Source: Deltaproteobacteria bacterium (lineage in GTDB: Bacteria > Desulfobacterota > Desulfomonilia > UBA1062). Taken from it: a DNA stretch of 64,000 nucleotides. Shown here piece by piece: positions 34,470-43,753 of this stretch (position 1 is the stretch's first letter; each line of letters starts with the position of its first letter). The stretch covers positions 62,001-126,000 of the forward strand of contig JAHDQN010000020.1 in NCBI GenBank assembly GCA_018433775.1, given 5' to 3'. A program made the position numbers and the translations under genes. The notes beneath the pieces were generated by a model, which was not told the origin of the DNA, did not search any database, and saw only the letters and a list, made by a program, of their open reading frames with translations.

Positions 34470-36038
34470 ATGGATCAGAGGATCGTTCTCCGGGAACGGA
34501 TTTCCGGAGAGAAATACCCCTTGGGTTTTCCTTGTCTCATCGGGCGGGGCAGGGATGTTGACCTGATGCTCACCGATCCCGCCATATCGCTCAGACATGC
34601 GCTCATCAGGAAAGAGGGCAACCGGATGTGGATCGAAGATCTCGGCGGCATCAACGGGATTTTTGTCAACGACCGCAGGATCCGGCGCGTGGCGGCCGTC
34701 AACCCAGGCGATACCATCCGGGTGGGGCACACGCAGTTCACCCTGCTGCCGTCGGAAGCGACCCCGCCCCGGCATCATCTCGTGGTCCACGCCATCGGCT
34801 TCTCGACCGGGGCGGCCATCGACCGTCAGAAGCTGGCCGCCATCTACGAGATCAGCGCCGAGCTTGCAGAGTATCAGGACATGCGGGTGCTGGGAAAAAA
34901 GATCTTCTCCCACCTCAAGGATATCTTTGCCCACGACCGGGGATACATCGCCCTGTTCGAGCCCGACGGCACACTCAAGCCCCTCCTGGTGGACCCCGAC
35001 CATGAGCCCGTTCCCGTGAGCCGGCACATTGTCGAGAGGGTTTTCCAGAACGGCGATTCCCTGCTCCTGAGGGACTCATCCGGCGATGATTCTCCGGCTG
35101 TCTTCAAGAGACCTCAGGAGCACAAGATCGGATCGGCCCTGTGCGTCCCGCTCATTTACCATACCCAGATCTACGGTCTCGTGTACCTCGACCGGATGAT
35201 CTCAGGCGCCTATTCACCCCCGGACCTGGAGTTTCTCAAGAGCATAGCCTCGATCTTCGCACCCCTGATCGAAAACACCCGGCTCCTTGCCGAGCTGAAA
35301 AGCCATTATGAAAATGCAAAGGAGATGCTCAGGAAAACCGAGTCGCGGCTTATCGAAACCGAGCGCACCGCCGCATTTGTCCGCCTGGCCCAGGCAATGG
35401 CACACGAGCTGAGGAACCCCCTGATGATCATCGGGAGCATGGCCCGCAGGATCGCCCGCATGCACCCGCAGGAGGAGATGGGAGAGACGCGCGAGGCATT
35501 GATGTCTTCCGTTCAGAGAATGGAGGTGGTCCTTCAGGAGGTGGACGATTTCGTTTCCATCCCGTCCCCCCTGGTGAGACTCCAGAGGATCGACCGCATC
35601 ATCCGGGAGGAAATTCAGTGCTGTGAAAAGTACTGGCAGTGCAGATCCGTCAGCCCGAGGCTCTCGGTCCGGACGCCCTACGTCCTGGTGCCTGTGGACC
35701 CGAATCTGCTCAGAAAGGCGTTCTCCCTGGTCTTGAAGGAAATCCTCTTTACCCTGCCCCAGGGTTCAGCACTGCCCATGAGCATCAACGACCGGGACAA
35801 CGAGCTGGAGATATTCCTGGGGGAAACCCGGCCCTGCGAGCATTTCTGCGATCTCTACGACACCGAGCTCACGTCGAAACCCTGGAGCGCCAGCCTGTTC
35901 CTCAGCGCCGCTCACAAGATACTCACCGACCACGGGGGGAATCTCCTCCTCGACCCCCAGGCCCATACGGCCTTCCCCGTGATCATGAGGATTCCCCGGT
36001 CCCTCAAGCCTGAAGGCCCCCCCATCTCGACCAGGTGA
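34470..36038 (+). CDS. FHA-GAF sensor histidine kinase
   Basis: A 522-residue signalling protein without membrane segments. Residues 20-95 are an FHA domain (LIGRGRDVDLML, SLRHALIR, GGINGIFVNDRRI) for phospho-Thr binding. Residues ~120-270 are a GAF domain (DRGYIALFEPDG, ALCVPLIYHTQIYGLVYLDR). A helical linker leads to a HisKA H-box (MAHELRNPLMIIGS, His312). The C-terminal ATPase-like part is degenerate: I find no clear N-box Asn or DXGXG loop. The kinase activity is therefore doubtful, and it may be a pseudokinase or scaffold linking Ser/Thr and His signalling. Confidence 0.88.
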   Translation: MDQRIVLRERISGEKYPLGFPCLIGRGRDVDLMLTDPAISLRHALIRKEGNRMWIEDLGGINGIFVNDRRIRRVAAVNPGDTIRVGHTQFTLLPSEATPPRHHLVVHAIGFSTGAAIDRQKLAAIYEISAELAEYQDMRVLGKKIFSHLKDIFAHDRGYIALFEPDGTLKPLLVDPDHEPVPVSRHIVERVFQNGDSLLLRDSSGDDSPAVFKRPQEHKIGSALCVPLIYHTQIYGLVYLDRMISGAYSPPDLEFLKSIASIFAPLIENTRLLAELKSHYENAKEMLRKTESRLIETERTAAFVRLAQAMAHELRNPLMIIGSMARRIARMHPQEEMGETREALMSSVQRMEVVLQEVDDFVSIPSPLVRLQRIDRIIREEIQCCEKYWQCRSVSPRLSVRTPYVLVPVDPNLLRKAFSLVLKEILFTLPQGSALPMSINDRDNELEIFLGETRPCEHFCDLYDTELTSKPWSASLFLSAAHKILTDHGGNLLLDPQAHTAFPVIMRIPRSLKPEGPPISTR

Positions 36039-36347
36039 GCATAGCCTCGTACGCGGCTGGTAGGCACCTTGTTCCGAGACGGACGCCCTGCCGGTTCGAA
36101 TGCCCCATAACATTGAATTGACAAGCCGGGCCGCAAAAAGGTATCTGTCGAATTAACCTGAAAGCACGCAACTTCAGAAGGACACAGCGATGATATCCAC
36201 CCGCTCCGGCAGACACGCGGCCTTTGGGCGCGATACCGGCCTGAAGGTCCGGTTTCGTGGCGTTTTCACACGGATTCCATCCCCTCCATACCGGGAAAAG
36301 CCCGGCTCCTCTCAAGAAAAAAATCATTCTCTACAAGGCGGACGATC

Positions 36348-38423
36348 ATGCAGACGACTGACGGCTTCAGAACCACCTTGCGACTTCTGGCTCTCTGTGG
36401 ATGGGTTTTCCTGGCTCTGGGATGCAGCGGCGACCCGTCGTCCCCGGACAGCCCGGGTGAGCAGCCGGTCGCGGGCAACAGCATCCTCGCGACCGATCCC
36501 TCTGACGGCTCGACCGGCATACCCCTGGCAAAGACCATCAGGGTAACCTGCGAGGAAGATATTCTTTTAGACGACACGACAGGGATAACCCTCACGGTAG
36601 ATTCGGGCACGATTCCGGTATCGGTAGCGGCCGAGGGCAACAACCTGCTCATCGATCCCGATCCCCTGCTCGAACGGAACAGCACTTATACGGTCACGAT
36701 ATCTGCGGGAGCCGTCCGTGGAATGAACGAGGAAACAAGCTTCTCGTTCACGACGATCGTAAGCAACGGCATCCTCTCGACAGACCCCGCCGATGGGGCT
36801 GCCGATGTCCCGCTGGCAAAGACCATTGCGATAACCTGCGAAGAGGATGTCCTCACGGGCGACACTGCCGGGGTGGCCCTCACAGGAGATTCAGGCACGG
36901 TTCCGGTATCGATAACAACCATGGGGAACACCTTTTTCATCGATCCCGACCCCCTGCTCGAGCAAAACCTCAATTACACCGTCACCGTGCCCGCAGGCGC
37001 CATCCAGGGCGTCGGCCAGACGGTGTCCTTCTCATTCACCACGGTCGTGGTCAACAGCGTGCTCTCGACCGATCCCGCCGATGAAGCCGTTGACATCCCG
37101 GTGACCAAGACCATCGCGATCATCTGTGAGGAAGAGGTTGTCCTGGGCGATCCGGCCGGGGTGACCCTCACCGGGATTTCAGGCGATGTTCCGGTATCGA
37201 TCGCGGCCGAAGGCAACCGCCTTCTCATCGACCCCGATCCCCTGCTCGAAAAGAACCGCGTGTACACGGCCACGGTGCCTGCAGGCGCCATCAGGGGATT
37301 CGACGAGGAGGTGTCCTTTTCGTTCACGACCGTCCAGATCCAGTTCGCGGAGCTGACCGGGGTCGTGGTCAGTGACGTGGCAAACTCGTCGATCGGCAGG
37401 TCGGATACGTCGAACAATATCTCGGTGAGTGAATCGGGAATTGTCCATGTCGTATGGAAGGTCCCGGATGTCATGGTGAATCCGCCCGGAGCGCAGGACG
37501 GTGTCTACTACGCCCGGTCAACGGACGGGGGCGCCAGCTTCGAGCCGAGCGTCAGGGTGCGGGACGCACAGGGGCTTCCCACAGGAGTGGGCAATCGCAT
37601 CGATCCCGAAATAGCCTTAAGCGGCGCGGACAACGTCCTGATCGCCTACCCGACCGCCCAGGGGCGGATGGAAGTGGTTCGGTCCACGGACAGTGGAGCG
37701 AGCTGGGAGGTCCCCCTGATCATCGGCGAGGCGGGAACCCTGTCGGAGCAAAAGCACATCACCGCCGACGGGGAGTACGTCTACGTTTCATCCAACGACG
37801 GAGACTTCCCTATTGCGGATTCCGTGGACAACGGGGGCAACACCTTCCTGCGCTCCACTGACACGGGCGCCTCGTTCCAGAGTCCGGTGACCGGTCTCAT
37901 GGGCTACCCGCTGCACACCCTTGTGGTAAACCCGCTGAACCGTGATGTCTACATCATAGGCACCGAGCCCACGGGCGTCAATGAACCCACCCCGGTCTAC
38001 TATACGCGCAGCACCGATCATGGGGCCACGTTCGAACCGGCCGTGAATTCCGGGGAGACCATCACCCATGCAGGCTATTGCTTCGACCGGTCCGGCCGCA
38101 TCGTCATCGTGGGCAGGACCGGAACCCTGCTGATCGGGGACATGAACACGGATGTGTGGACCAAGACGGAGGTCATCGGGACCAGCTCCAAGCCTCTGCA
38201 GTCGACCATGGCCGTGGACGGGGACAACACGATCTACCGCGTGGGGACCGGCAATGACAATCAGGTCCATGTGACCTGTTCCGTCGACGGCGGGCTCTCC
38301 TTCGTGGATGAGGCCGTTGACAGCGGGTCTTACCCGAACGCCGCGTCCTCGGTCAACATGTCCGGGGTCGCCATGGTGTACAGCAGGGCGGGAGTGATCT
38401 ACTACGCCTACCGGAGGCCCTGA
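36348..38423 (+). CDS. Lipoprotein with three Ig-like (Big_5) repeats and a sialidase-like C-terminus
   Basis: A 691-residue exported protein with signal peptide and lipobox LALGC. Residues ~40-325 are three tandem copies of a ~97-residue Big_5/SbsA-type Ig-like domain, each with a start like ILSTDPADGA.DVPLAKTI.ITCEEDV, then LLIDPDPLLE.N..YTVTV.AGAI.G, then VSFSFTTV. Residues ~345-690 contain BNR/Asp-box style repeats (STDGGASFEP, STDSGASWEVP, STDTGASFQSP, STDHGATFEP, SVDGGLSFVD), the sialidase-type beta-propeller. It probably stands on the outer surface and binds or trims glycans; catalytic residues of true sialidases are not evident. Confidence 0.88.
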   Translation: MQTTDGFRTTLRLLALCGWVFLALGCSGDPSSPDSPGEQPVAGNSILATDPSDGSTGIPLAKTIRVTCEEDILLDDTTGITLTVDSGTIPVSVAAEGNNLLIDPDPLLERNSTYTVTISAGAVRGMNEETSFSFTTIVSNGILSTDPADGAADVPLAKTIAITCEEDVLTGDTAGVALTGDSGTVPVSITTMGNTFFIDPDPLLEQNLNYTVTVPAGAIQGVGQTVSFSFTTVVVNSVLSTDPADEAVDIPVTKTIAIICEEEVVLGDPAGVTLTGISGDVPVSIAAEGNRLLIDPDPLLEKNRVYTATVPAGAIRGFDEEVSFSFTTVQIQFAELTGVVVSDVANSSIGRSDTSNNISVSESGIVHVVWKVPDVMVNPPGAQDGVYYARSTDGGASFEPSVRVRDAQGLPTGVGNRIDPEIALSGADNVLIAYPTAQGRMEVVRSTDSGASWEVPLIIGEAGTLSEQKHITADGEYVYVSSNDGDFPIADSVDNGGNTFLRSTDTGASFQSPVTGLMGYPLHTLVVNPLNRDVYIIGTEPTGVNEPTPVYYTRSTDHGATFEPAVNSGETITHAGYCFDRSGRIVIVGRTGTLLIGDMNTDVWTKTEVIGTSSKPLQSTMAVDGDNTIYRVGTGNDNQVHVTCSVDGGLSFVDEAVDSGSYPNAASSVNMSGVAMVYSRAGVIYYAYRRP
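36475..37350 (+). repeat. Three tandem ~290-bp repeats coding Ig-like domains
   Basis: The units begin about 36475, 36768 and 37057. Each encodes a start like TDP.DG...P.AKTI, a CEE motif and a RSFT-like close VSFSFTT. DNA similarity is high around the ATCGA(T/C)CCCGA(T/C)CCCCTGCTCGA segment (36653, 36943, 37229), indicating internal duplication. Confidence 0.8.
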
Positions 38424-38719
38424 CGTCCGGACCTTTGCCGGAGAAGCAGGCCGGGAGACAATACGGCCCGTATGAGGAGAAAGCGGAGAAAGGGGCATCG
38501 GGGCCTTTGGGCACGCCGTGTCCTTCACGGTTGCCGTACCGGTGACCCCCTGTTCCCGAGCAGGACCGGGAGCCGATCGGGAACAGGATCTGCGGACGAT
38601 CCCGGTCCGCCGGGCAGTCTCTCGATCCCATGTTTCTTCGGCCTTGAATTCTCCCGGCAGGTATGGAAAATATGACCAGATCTTTAAGGACTACAGCTGA
38701 TGTGAAGGGGGACAAACCT

Positions 38720-39148
38720 ATGGATAGAAACGAGATGCTCCGGTTCATGAACGCGAACCCCGCCTGCTGTCTCGCCACCGTGGAGAACGACCGGCCCCGG
38801 GTGCGCGGAATGCTCATGTATCGTGCCGACGAACAGGGCATCCTGTTCCACACGGCATCCTTCAAGGACCTCTACCGCCAGGTGCAGGAGAATCCCCTGG
38901 TCGAGGTGTGCTTCACCAGCCCGGACGGGAGCCTCCAGGTCCGGGTGAGCGGAAGGGCCGAGGTCGTCGATGACGTGGACCTGAAAAAAGAGGTCGTCGA
39001 TGCCCGGGATTTTCTGAAGCCGTGGGTGTACCCGGACGGATTCGACAAGCTCAAGCTGCTGCGGGTCCGCGACTGCGTTGCAACGCTGTGGACCTTTGAC
39101 CGCAACTTCACACCCAAGGAGTTCGTCCGGCTCACGGATGCGGCCTGA
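38720..39148 (+). CDS. Pyridoxamine 5'-phosphate oxidase-fold protein
   Basis: A 142-residue PNPOx-like split-barrel protein. The pattern NANPACCLATVENDRPRVRG, MYRADEQGILFHTA and the later VEVCFTSPDGSLQVRVSG is typical of small flavin- or F420-binding family members. I take ATG 38720 (MDRNEMLRFMN) with AAGGGGG upstream; a longer start at 38663 adds a non-conserved tail. About 295 bases before it show no gene. It converges with the SCP2 gene. Cofactor and substrate unknown. Confidence 0.85.
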   Translation: MDRNEMLRFMNANPACCLATVENDRPRVRGMLMYRADEQGILFHTASFKDLYRQVQENPLVEVCFTSPDGSLQVRVSGRAEVVDDVDLKKEVVDARDFLKPWVYPDGFDKLKLLRVRDCVATLWTFDRNFTPKEFVRLTDAA

Positions 39149-39304
39149 TCCTCTGCCCGAGAGTGCAAGCCGGCCGCCCTGCCGGCGGATCGGCCCGGGT
39201 TCGCAGGCGCCAGGCGCATGAGCCCGTGAAGATCCCCGCGTAACCGGCGCGATCCCGGTGAGCGCCGTAAGGATGGCAGAATGCGCGGACCCTTTGTCAG
39301 GTCC

Positions 39305-39727
39305 TCACATCACCGACATGATCTTGGTGAGCTTTGTGAGGATGACGGGGTGCGCGAACATGCCCTGCACCTTGATCTCTCCGGAGAGGATCTGCCTGAG
39401 CACGGTCATTCCCGCCTCGTCGAAGTAATAGGGCAGCCCGAACCTGATGCTGATGGAGTTGAGCCCGATGACCTTGTCGGAATCCGTCTTGATGACGATG
39501 TCGGGCCTGCCGACGATGCCCTGCTCTATCCTGGCCCTGCCGCCCGAGAAGACGAGCGTGACGGCCGCCTCTATGTCTTTCAGATCGATGCCCACCACGC
39601 CGTAGAGGCCCTGAAAGGTCTTGAGCTTGTGGGGGTTCTGCTTCACGTTCGTCTCCAGCAGCTCGCTCAGGACATGGGAAAAGGGGACCTCTTGAGCGCG
39701 GTTTTCGATAATCGCATTGTCTGTCAT
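39305..39727 (-). CDS. SCP2-type sterol/lipid carrier protein (second of two)
   Basis: A 140-residue SCP2-like protein that would bind a hydrophobic acyl, alcohol or sterol. The order LKTFQGLYGVVGIDL, AVTLVFSGGRARIE, PDIVIKTDSDKVIGL and LSGEIKVQGMFAHPVI matches SCP2 strands and the lipid-pocket helix. ATG 39727 follows AGGAGA. An intrinsic terminator (39747-39788) stands between it and the alcohol dehydrogenase gene, so it may have its own promoter or be read through. Confidence 0.8.
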   Translation of the reverse strand: MTDNAIIENRAQEVPFSHVLSELLETNVKQNPHKLKTFQGLYGVVGIDLKDIEAAVTLVFSGGRARIEQGIVGRPDIVIKTDSDKVIGLNSISIRFGLPYYFDEAGMTVLRQILSGEIKVQGMFAHPVILTKLTKIMSVM

Positions 39728-39746
39728 GCACAGATCTCCTGTCTTT

Positions 39747-39788
39747 AAAAAAAAAGGCAGGGGCCGGGGTATCATCGCGGCCCCTGCC
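39747..39788 (-). terminator. Intrinsic terminator after the alcohol dehydrogenase gene
   Basis: On the minus strand an 11-bp perfect GC stem (39778-39788 with 39756-39766) is followed by nine T residues (39755-39747). It begins ten bases after the ADH stop codon and ends 20 bases before the SCP2 start. Confidence 0.88.
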
Positions 39789-39797
39789 GGTTGCCTT

Positions 39798-40961
39798 CTA
39801 CATGTTCTTCTGGAAGATCTCCAGAACCTCTGCGGGGTCCATCACGATCCTCGGGTTGTTGACAATGGAGCCGTCCGAGAGGCTCATGTCGGCCGCCTTT
39901 TCGATATCCTTCCCGCTGACCCCCATCTCTGAGAGCTTCTGCGGATGGCCGATCTTCCGGATGAACTCCCTCATGGCCCGGATCGCCGCCTGGGCGGCAT
40001 CTGAATCGTCCATACCCTTTTCCCGGACGCCCATGGCCTCGGCCACCATGGCGTACCCGTCCGCGGCATCCTCCAGATTGAACTCCATGCAGTCGGGCAG
40101 CAGGATGCCGTTGGCGATGCCGTGGGGCACATGGGCCACCGCGCCGATGGAATGGGCCATGGCGTGCACGATGCCCACCATGGCATTGCCGAACGCCCAG
40201 CCAGCCATGGTTGCCGCGATCTGAACCTGGCCCCGGGCATGGAGGTCGGAGCCGTTCTCCACACAGACGGGAAGGTACTTGTACAGAAGCCGGATCGCAT
40301 GCAGGGCGAGCCCGTCGGTGAGCGGCTCGTGCGGGATGCTGTGGACGGCCTCCACGGCGTGGGTCATGGCGTCCATGCCCGTGCTGGCGGTCAGGAGGGG
40401 GGGGAGCTTCTCCGTCATCTTCGGGTCCAGGATCGCCATGCGGGGAACATTGAAGTTCTCCACCAGAAGCCTTTTCTGGCCCATCTCCTTGTCCATGATC
40501 ACCGCCGCATTGGTGACCTCGCTTCCCGTGCCTGCAGTGGTGGGTATGACCATGTGTGGTGTCTGCGGCCTGCTCAGGAGCTGAACCCCGTTGAAATCCC
40601 GCAGGGTTCCGCCCTCGGTCAGGAGGATGCACATGCCCTTGGCCGTATCGATGACGCTGCCGCCCCCCACGCTGACCACGATGTCCGCACCGTTCTTCCG
40701 GGCGAACTCGGCGCCTGCATTGACCACCTCCACGCCCGTATCCTGGGGCACGTCGCTGAACACGCCCGCGCACCTGCCACCCAGGCAGGCCGTGATGCCG
40801 TCCACGAGACCCGCCTTGATAATGCCCTGATCCGTCACCACCACGGCCCTGGTCCCGCCGAGGGTCCCCATTTCGATATCCACGTCCCTGACGGCATTGG
40901 CACCGAAGACGATCTTGGTTGGCCCGAAATAATTGAATGACAAGTCGGAATCATATGCCAT
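39798..40961 (-). CDS. Iron-containing (group III) alcohol dehydrogenase
   Basis: A 387-residue group III alcohol dehydrogenase that interconverts an alcohol and an aldehyde with NAD(P)H. The nucleotide site is SVGGGSVIDTAKG (97-109), then TTAGTGSEVT (141-150). The metal ligands fit Asp197, His201 (GMDAMTHAVEA), His266 and His280 (GIVHAMAHSIG, HVPHGIANG). ATG 40961 follows AGGAGTGC. It lies in the AOR-SCP2 operon; it would supply or remove the aldehyde that AOR uses. Confidence 0.95.
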   Translation of the reverse strand: MAYDSDLSFNYFGPTKIVFGANAVRDVDIEMGTLGGTRAVVVTDQGIIKAGLVDGITACLGGRCAGVFSDVPQDTGVEVVNAGAEFARKNGADIVVSVGGGSVIDTAKGMCILLTEGGTLRDFNGVQLLSRPQTPHMVIPTTAGTGSEVTNAAVIMDKEMGQKRLLVENFNVPRMAILDPKMTEKLPPLLTASTGMDAMTHAVEAVHSIPHEPLTDGLALHAIRLLYKYLPVCVENGSDLHARGQVQIAATMAGWAFGNAMVGIVHAMAHSIGAVAHVPHGIANGILLPDCMEFNLEDAADGYAMVAEAMGVREKGMDDSDAAQAAIRAMREFIRKIGHPQKLSEMGVSGKDIEKAADMSLSDGSIVNNPRIVMDPAEVLEIFQKNM

Positions 40962-41065
40962 ACTGCACTCCTTTTTCTGATCAATGGTGTGGACCCCGGG
41001 ACAAGCCCTTCGACCCGGCTTCAAGCCTGAACGCTTTCAACGAGAATGTGACCACACCTTCTTTA

Positions 41066-41088
41066 TCCTTCGCAGCGCACGCGAAGGA
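41066..41088. other. Hairpin between ADH and SCP2-like genes
   Basis: TCCTTCGC and GCGAAGGA form a perfect 8-bp stem with a 7-base loop, in the ~240-base gap between the two genes. No T-tract follows in the minus direction, so it may be an mRNA-processing or attenuation hairpin. Confidence 0.45.
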
Positions 41089-41204
41089 AGATTCACGGAC
41101 AGGTCCGCTCGTGCAGGAGGGGCCGGACGGTAACATCCCCAAGCAGAGACCTGCCGCCGGTCCCTTTCGTACCGATCGGACATGGGTGGCAAACAGGACG
41201 TTCC

Positions 41205-41630
41205 CTATTTGTTGCCATCCGGCCAGAGGGTGTCCACCTTGCCCAGAATATCGATGACCTTGTTGACGGTCTTGATGTTCCTCACCACATAGGGCAGGTC
41301 GCCCTTCATCTTGAGCTTGCCCTGCAGAAGCGCCTTGGTGGCATCGAGCTCCTTGTAGGCCACCTGCTTCCAGCGGGCATAATCCCCGGTCATGACAAAC
41401 TTGGCACTGTCGGCCTTTTCCTTGTCGCACACGACGAAGTCGCCCACATCGCCGTGCCAGTAGTCCATGAAGAGATAGATGGGTTCGGGCACGTTCCTGG
41501 CGGGCTCGGGATTGACCACGAGAGAGACGCTGCCCTCCCAGTCCTTGGCAATGCTCTTGTAATCCGGGTCTGCCTGGATGGCGGCCTTATAGGCGTCCAT
41601 CCATTCCTGCGTCATGGCTTTGATCGGCAT
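41205..41630 (-). CDS. SCP2-like lipid carrier protein (first of two)
   Basis: A 141-residue SCP2-like protein. It has the WEGSVSLVVNPEP strand, the FVVCDKEKADSAKFVMTG pocket region, and LLQGKLKMKGDLPYVVRNIK, the usual C-terminal lipid-pocket helix with L..GKLK.KGDL. ATG 41630 follows AGGAGG. It starts 25 bases after the AOR stop and is cotranscribed. It may carry a long-chain or sterol-like aldehyde or alcohol to AOR and the dehydrogenase. Confidence 0.82.
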   Translation of the reverse strand: MPIKAMTQEWMDAYKAAIQADPDYKSIAKDWEGSVSLVVNPEPARNVPEPIYLFMDYWHGDVGDFVVCDKEKADSAKFVMTGDYARWKQVAYKELDATKALLQGKLKMKGDLPYVVRNIKTVNKVIDILGKVDTLWPDGNK

Positions 41631-41655
41631 CGTACAAACCTCCTGTAATGGTTTC

Positions 41656-43518
41656 TTATTGATAGAGTCTCGATTTGAGATCGTCGAGCCCGAGTCTGAC
41701 GAGCATCTCCGCCTTCGGGAACCCCCGCTCGTCGAGGGCGCGCAGTGCATAGTACTCCTTCAGGAGCAGGGCCGTGTCCGGCACGGAGCCTGCTGCCCCG
41801 CCTTCCTCCAGGGCAGTCATGGCGCGCTTGGGCAGGACGTCGTCCTTGCTCGTGATGCCCAGCAGGTTGTTGAAGCCCCTTTTCAGGGTCCAGTCGCGCA
41901 TGCCCGTGGAGAGGAGATCGGCAAAGTCGAACCCGAAACCGGTGATCGCATTGAAGGCGTCGCGCAGGGTCTCGGGCCGGATGGAGTAGGCGACATAGTG
42001 GCAGATGGACAGCGAGTTGGCCAGGATGCCGTAGTTCTCGGAATTGTACACGAGCGCGGCCTTGCCCACGCTCGTGGTCCCCTCGTAGTCGTCCTTCATG
42101 TCGAAGAGCTGCGGCCAGGAGGCCATGCCCTGCTCGGTGGCCAGCACGAAGTGCTGGAGATGGCACGCGCCCCGGTTGGACATCATGTAGGCGAGCCCCA
42201 TGCCGTGGAAACCGCGCGGGTCGTGCATGGGAGCCTCGAGCCCCTTGACGTGCACCACGGCGTCCATGGCGCTCCCGCCGAGCCTGCGGGCCGCATGGAC
42301 CGCGCCGTCCGCCAGGATGTCGCCGAACCCCTCGCGGTATGCCGTCTGCCTGACCAGCTCGAGCACGGCGTCCATGTTGCCCCAGGAGAGGTCGAGCCCG
42401 CCCAGCCGGTCTTTCGTGATCTCGCCCTTTTCATAGAGCTCCATGGCGAGCGCGATGGCCGAGCCGCAGCTGATGGTGTCCATGCCGTAGCGGTTGCAGA
42501 GCTCGTTTGCCTTGATCACGGCCGTGAGATCCGGGTTCATCAGCATGGTGCCGAATACCGCGCAGGTTTCGTACTCGGGACCGGGGCCTTCCGCGGTGGC
42601 GAACGGCCCGTCGTCCACCTTGACCACCCGTTTGCAGGCAATGGGGCAGTTGGTGCAGGCATGGGCCTTGGTGAGATACTTCTCGCGCATGGTGGGTCCG
42701 CTCAGGTTGGATGCCAGGTCGAACTCCCCGCCCGAGGTCCAGTTCTTCACCGGAACGTCGCCGGTGACCATGCCCAGGTCCATGTTGGCGTCCGAGCCCA
42801 TCATGTGGAGCCCCTCCGCCAGCGCGGAATCCTTGATCTCCTGCATGGCGGTCTTCATGGCGAGCTTGAATCCCTCGCCGTCCGCTTTGACCGCCTTTGC
42901 AGACGTTCCCCTCACCACCACGGCCTTGAGGTTCTTGGATCCCATGACCGCGCCCAGGCCTGCCCTGCCGCTGAAGTGCCCCTTGTCGTTGCCGATGGCT
43001 GCGATCCGGGCCAGGTTTTCACCCGCAGGGCCGATGACCAGCACCTTGGCGGACTTGTCCCGCGTCTTGAGCTCGTCAGTGGCTTCGTAGATGTCCTTGC
43101 CCCACAGGGAGGAGGCATCGGAAATGCTCACCCCGGAGTCGTCGATGGCCAGGATGACGGGGCCGTTCGACCTTCCCTCGATGACCACCCCGTCGTATCC
43201 CGCGCGCTTGAGATCGGGGCCGAAGGTGCCCCCGCACGCAGACTCGGCCCAGATGCCGGTCTGTGGTGACCTGGCGCAGACGGAAAAACGCGAGGTGCCC
43301 GGGAAGCCGCTCCCCACCATGGGCCCGGTCATGATCATCAGGGGATTTTCCGGGGAGAGGGGATCGGCATCCAGGGGGTATCGGTCGAGGAAGAGCTTTG
43401 CCGCGAGGCAGCTCCCGCCGATGAACATCTTGAGGATATCGTCGCCGAGGGTGAAATCGCTCCACGAGCCTTCAGTCAGGTTCACCCGGAGAAACTTACC
43501 CGCATATCCGCCAGCCAT
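41656..43518 (-). CDS. aor: Aldehyde:ferredoxin oxidoreductase (tungsten/molybdopterin)
   Basis: A 620-residue AOR-family enzyme that oxidises an aldehyde to the acid with ferredoxin, or reduces the acid. The cluster ligands are Cys288, Cys291, Cys295 (CTNCPIAC) with Cys506 as probable fourth (SICHYV). The bis-pyranopterin site shows in GHFSGRAGLGAVMGSKNLKA and the N-terminal GGYAGKFLRVNL. ATG 43518 follows AGGAGG. It heads the minus-strand block with SCP2, an iron alcohol dehydrogenase and SCP2, just downstream of a two-component system, so expression may be under that system. Confidence 0.95.
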   Translation of the reverse strand: MAGGYAGKFLRVNLTEGSWSDFTLGDDILKMFIGGSCLAAKLFLDRYPLDADPLSPENPLMIMTGPMVGSGFPGTSRFSVCARSPQTGIWAESACGGTFGPDLKRAGYDGVVIEGRSNGPVILAIDDSGVSISDASSLWGKDIYEATDELKTRDKSAKVLVIGPAGENLARIAAIGNDKGHFSGRAGLGAVMGSKNLKAVVVRGTSAKAVKADGEGFKLAMKTAMQEIKDSALAEGLHMMGSDANMDLGMVTGDVPVKNWTSGGEFDLASNLSGPTMREKYLTKAHACTNCPIACKRVVKVDDGPFATAEGPGPEYETCAVFGTMLMNPDLTAVIKANELCNRYGMDTISCGSAIALAMELYEKGEITKDRLGGLDLSWGNMDAVLELVRQTAYREGFGDILADGAVHAARRLGGSAMDAVVHVKGLEAPMHDPRGFHGMGLAYMMSNRGACHLQHFVLATEQGMASWPQLFDMKDDYEGTTSVGKAALVYNSENYGILANSLSICHYVAYSIRPETLRDAFNAITGFGFDFADLLSTGMRDWTLKRGFNNLLGITSKDDVLPKRAMTALEEGGAAGSVPDTALLLKEYYALRALDERGFPKAEMLVRLGLDDLKSRLYQ

Positions 43519-43753
43519 AGCAACGACCTCCTTTTTTACAGAAGTATACAAGAATAATAGAGTAAGCGACCGCAGGCATTCATGCAATCGGGGGGCAGCG
43601 GATTATCGCGTACCAGCAGCATGCAGCACCGTGTAGGAGCACCTGCTACAGGGGGTTCTTGCTATTGACAAACCAGGATATAACCGTTTTTTCACCGCCG
43701 CCGGCGGCCGCGATGCTGAAAGCAGCCCGATGCAGGGCGGCAGCAGCGCGGTC

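Noticed and set aside
43690-43710. GC palindrome GCCGCCGGCGGC near 43694-43705
   Set aside because: Such GC-only palindromes are common in GC-rich sequence and no T-tract or promoter relation supports a function.
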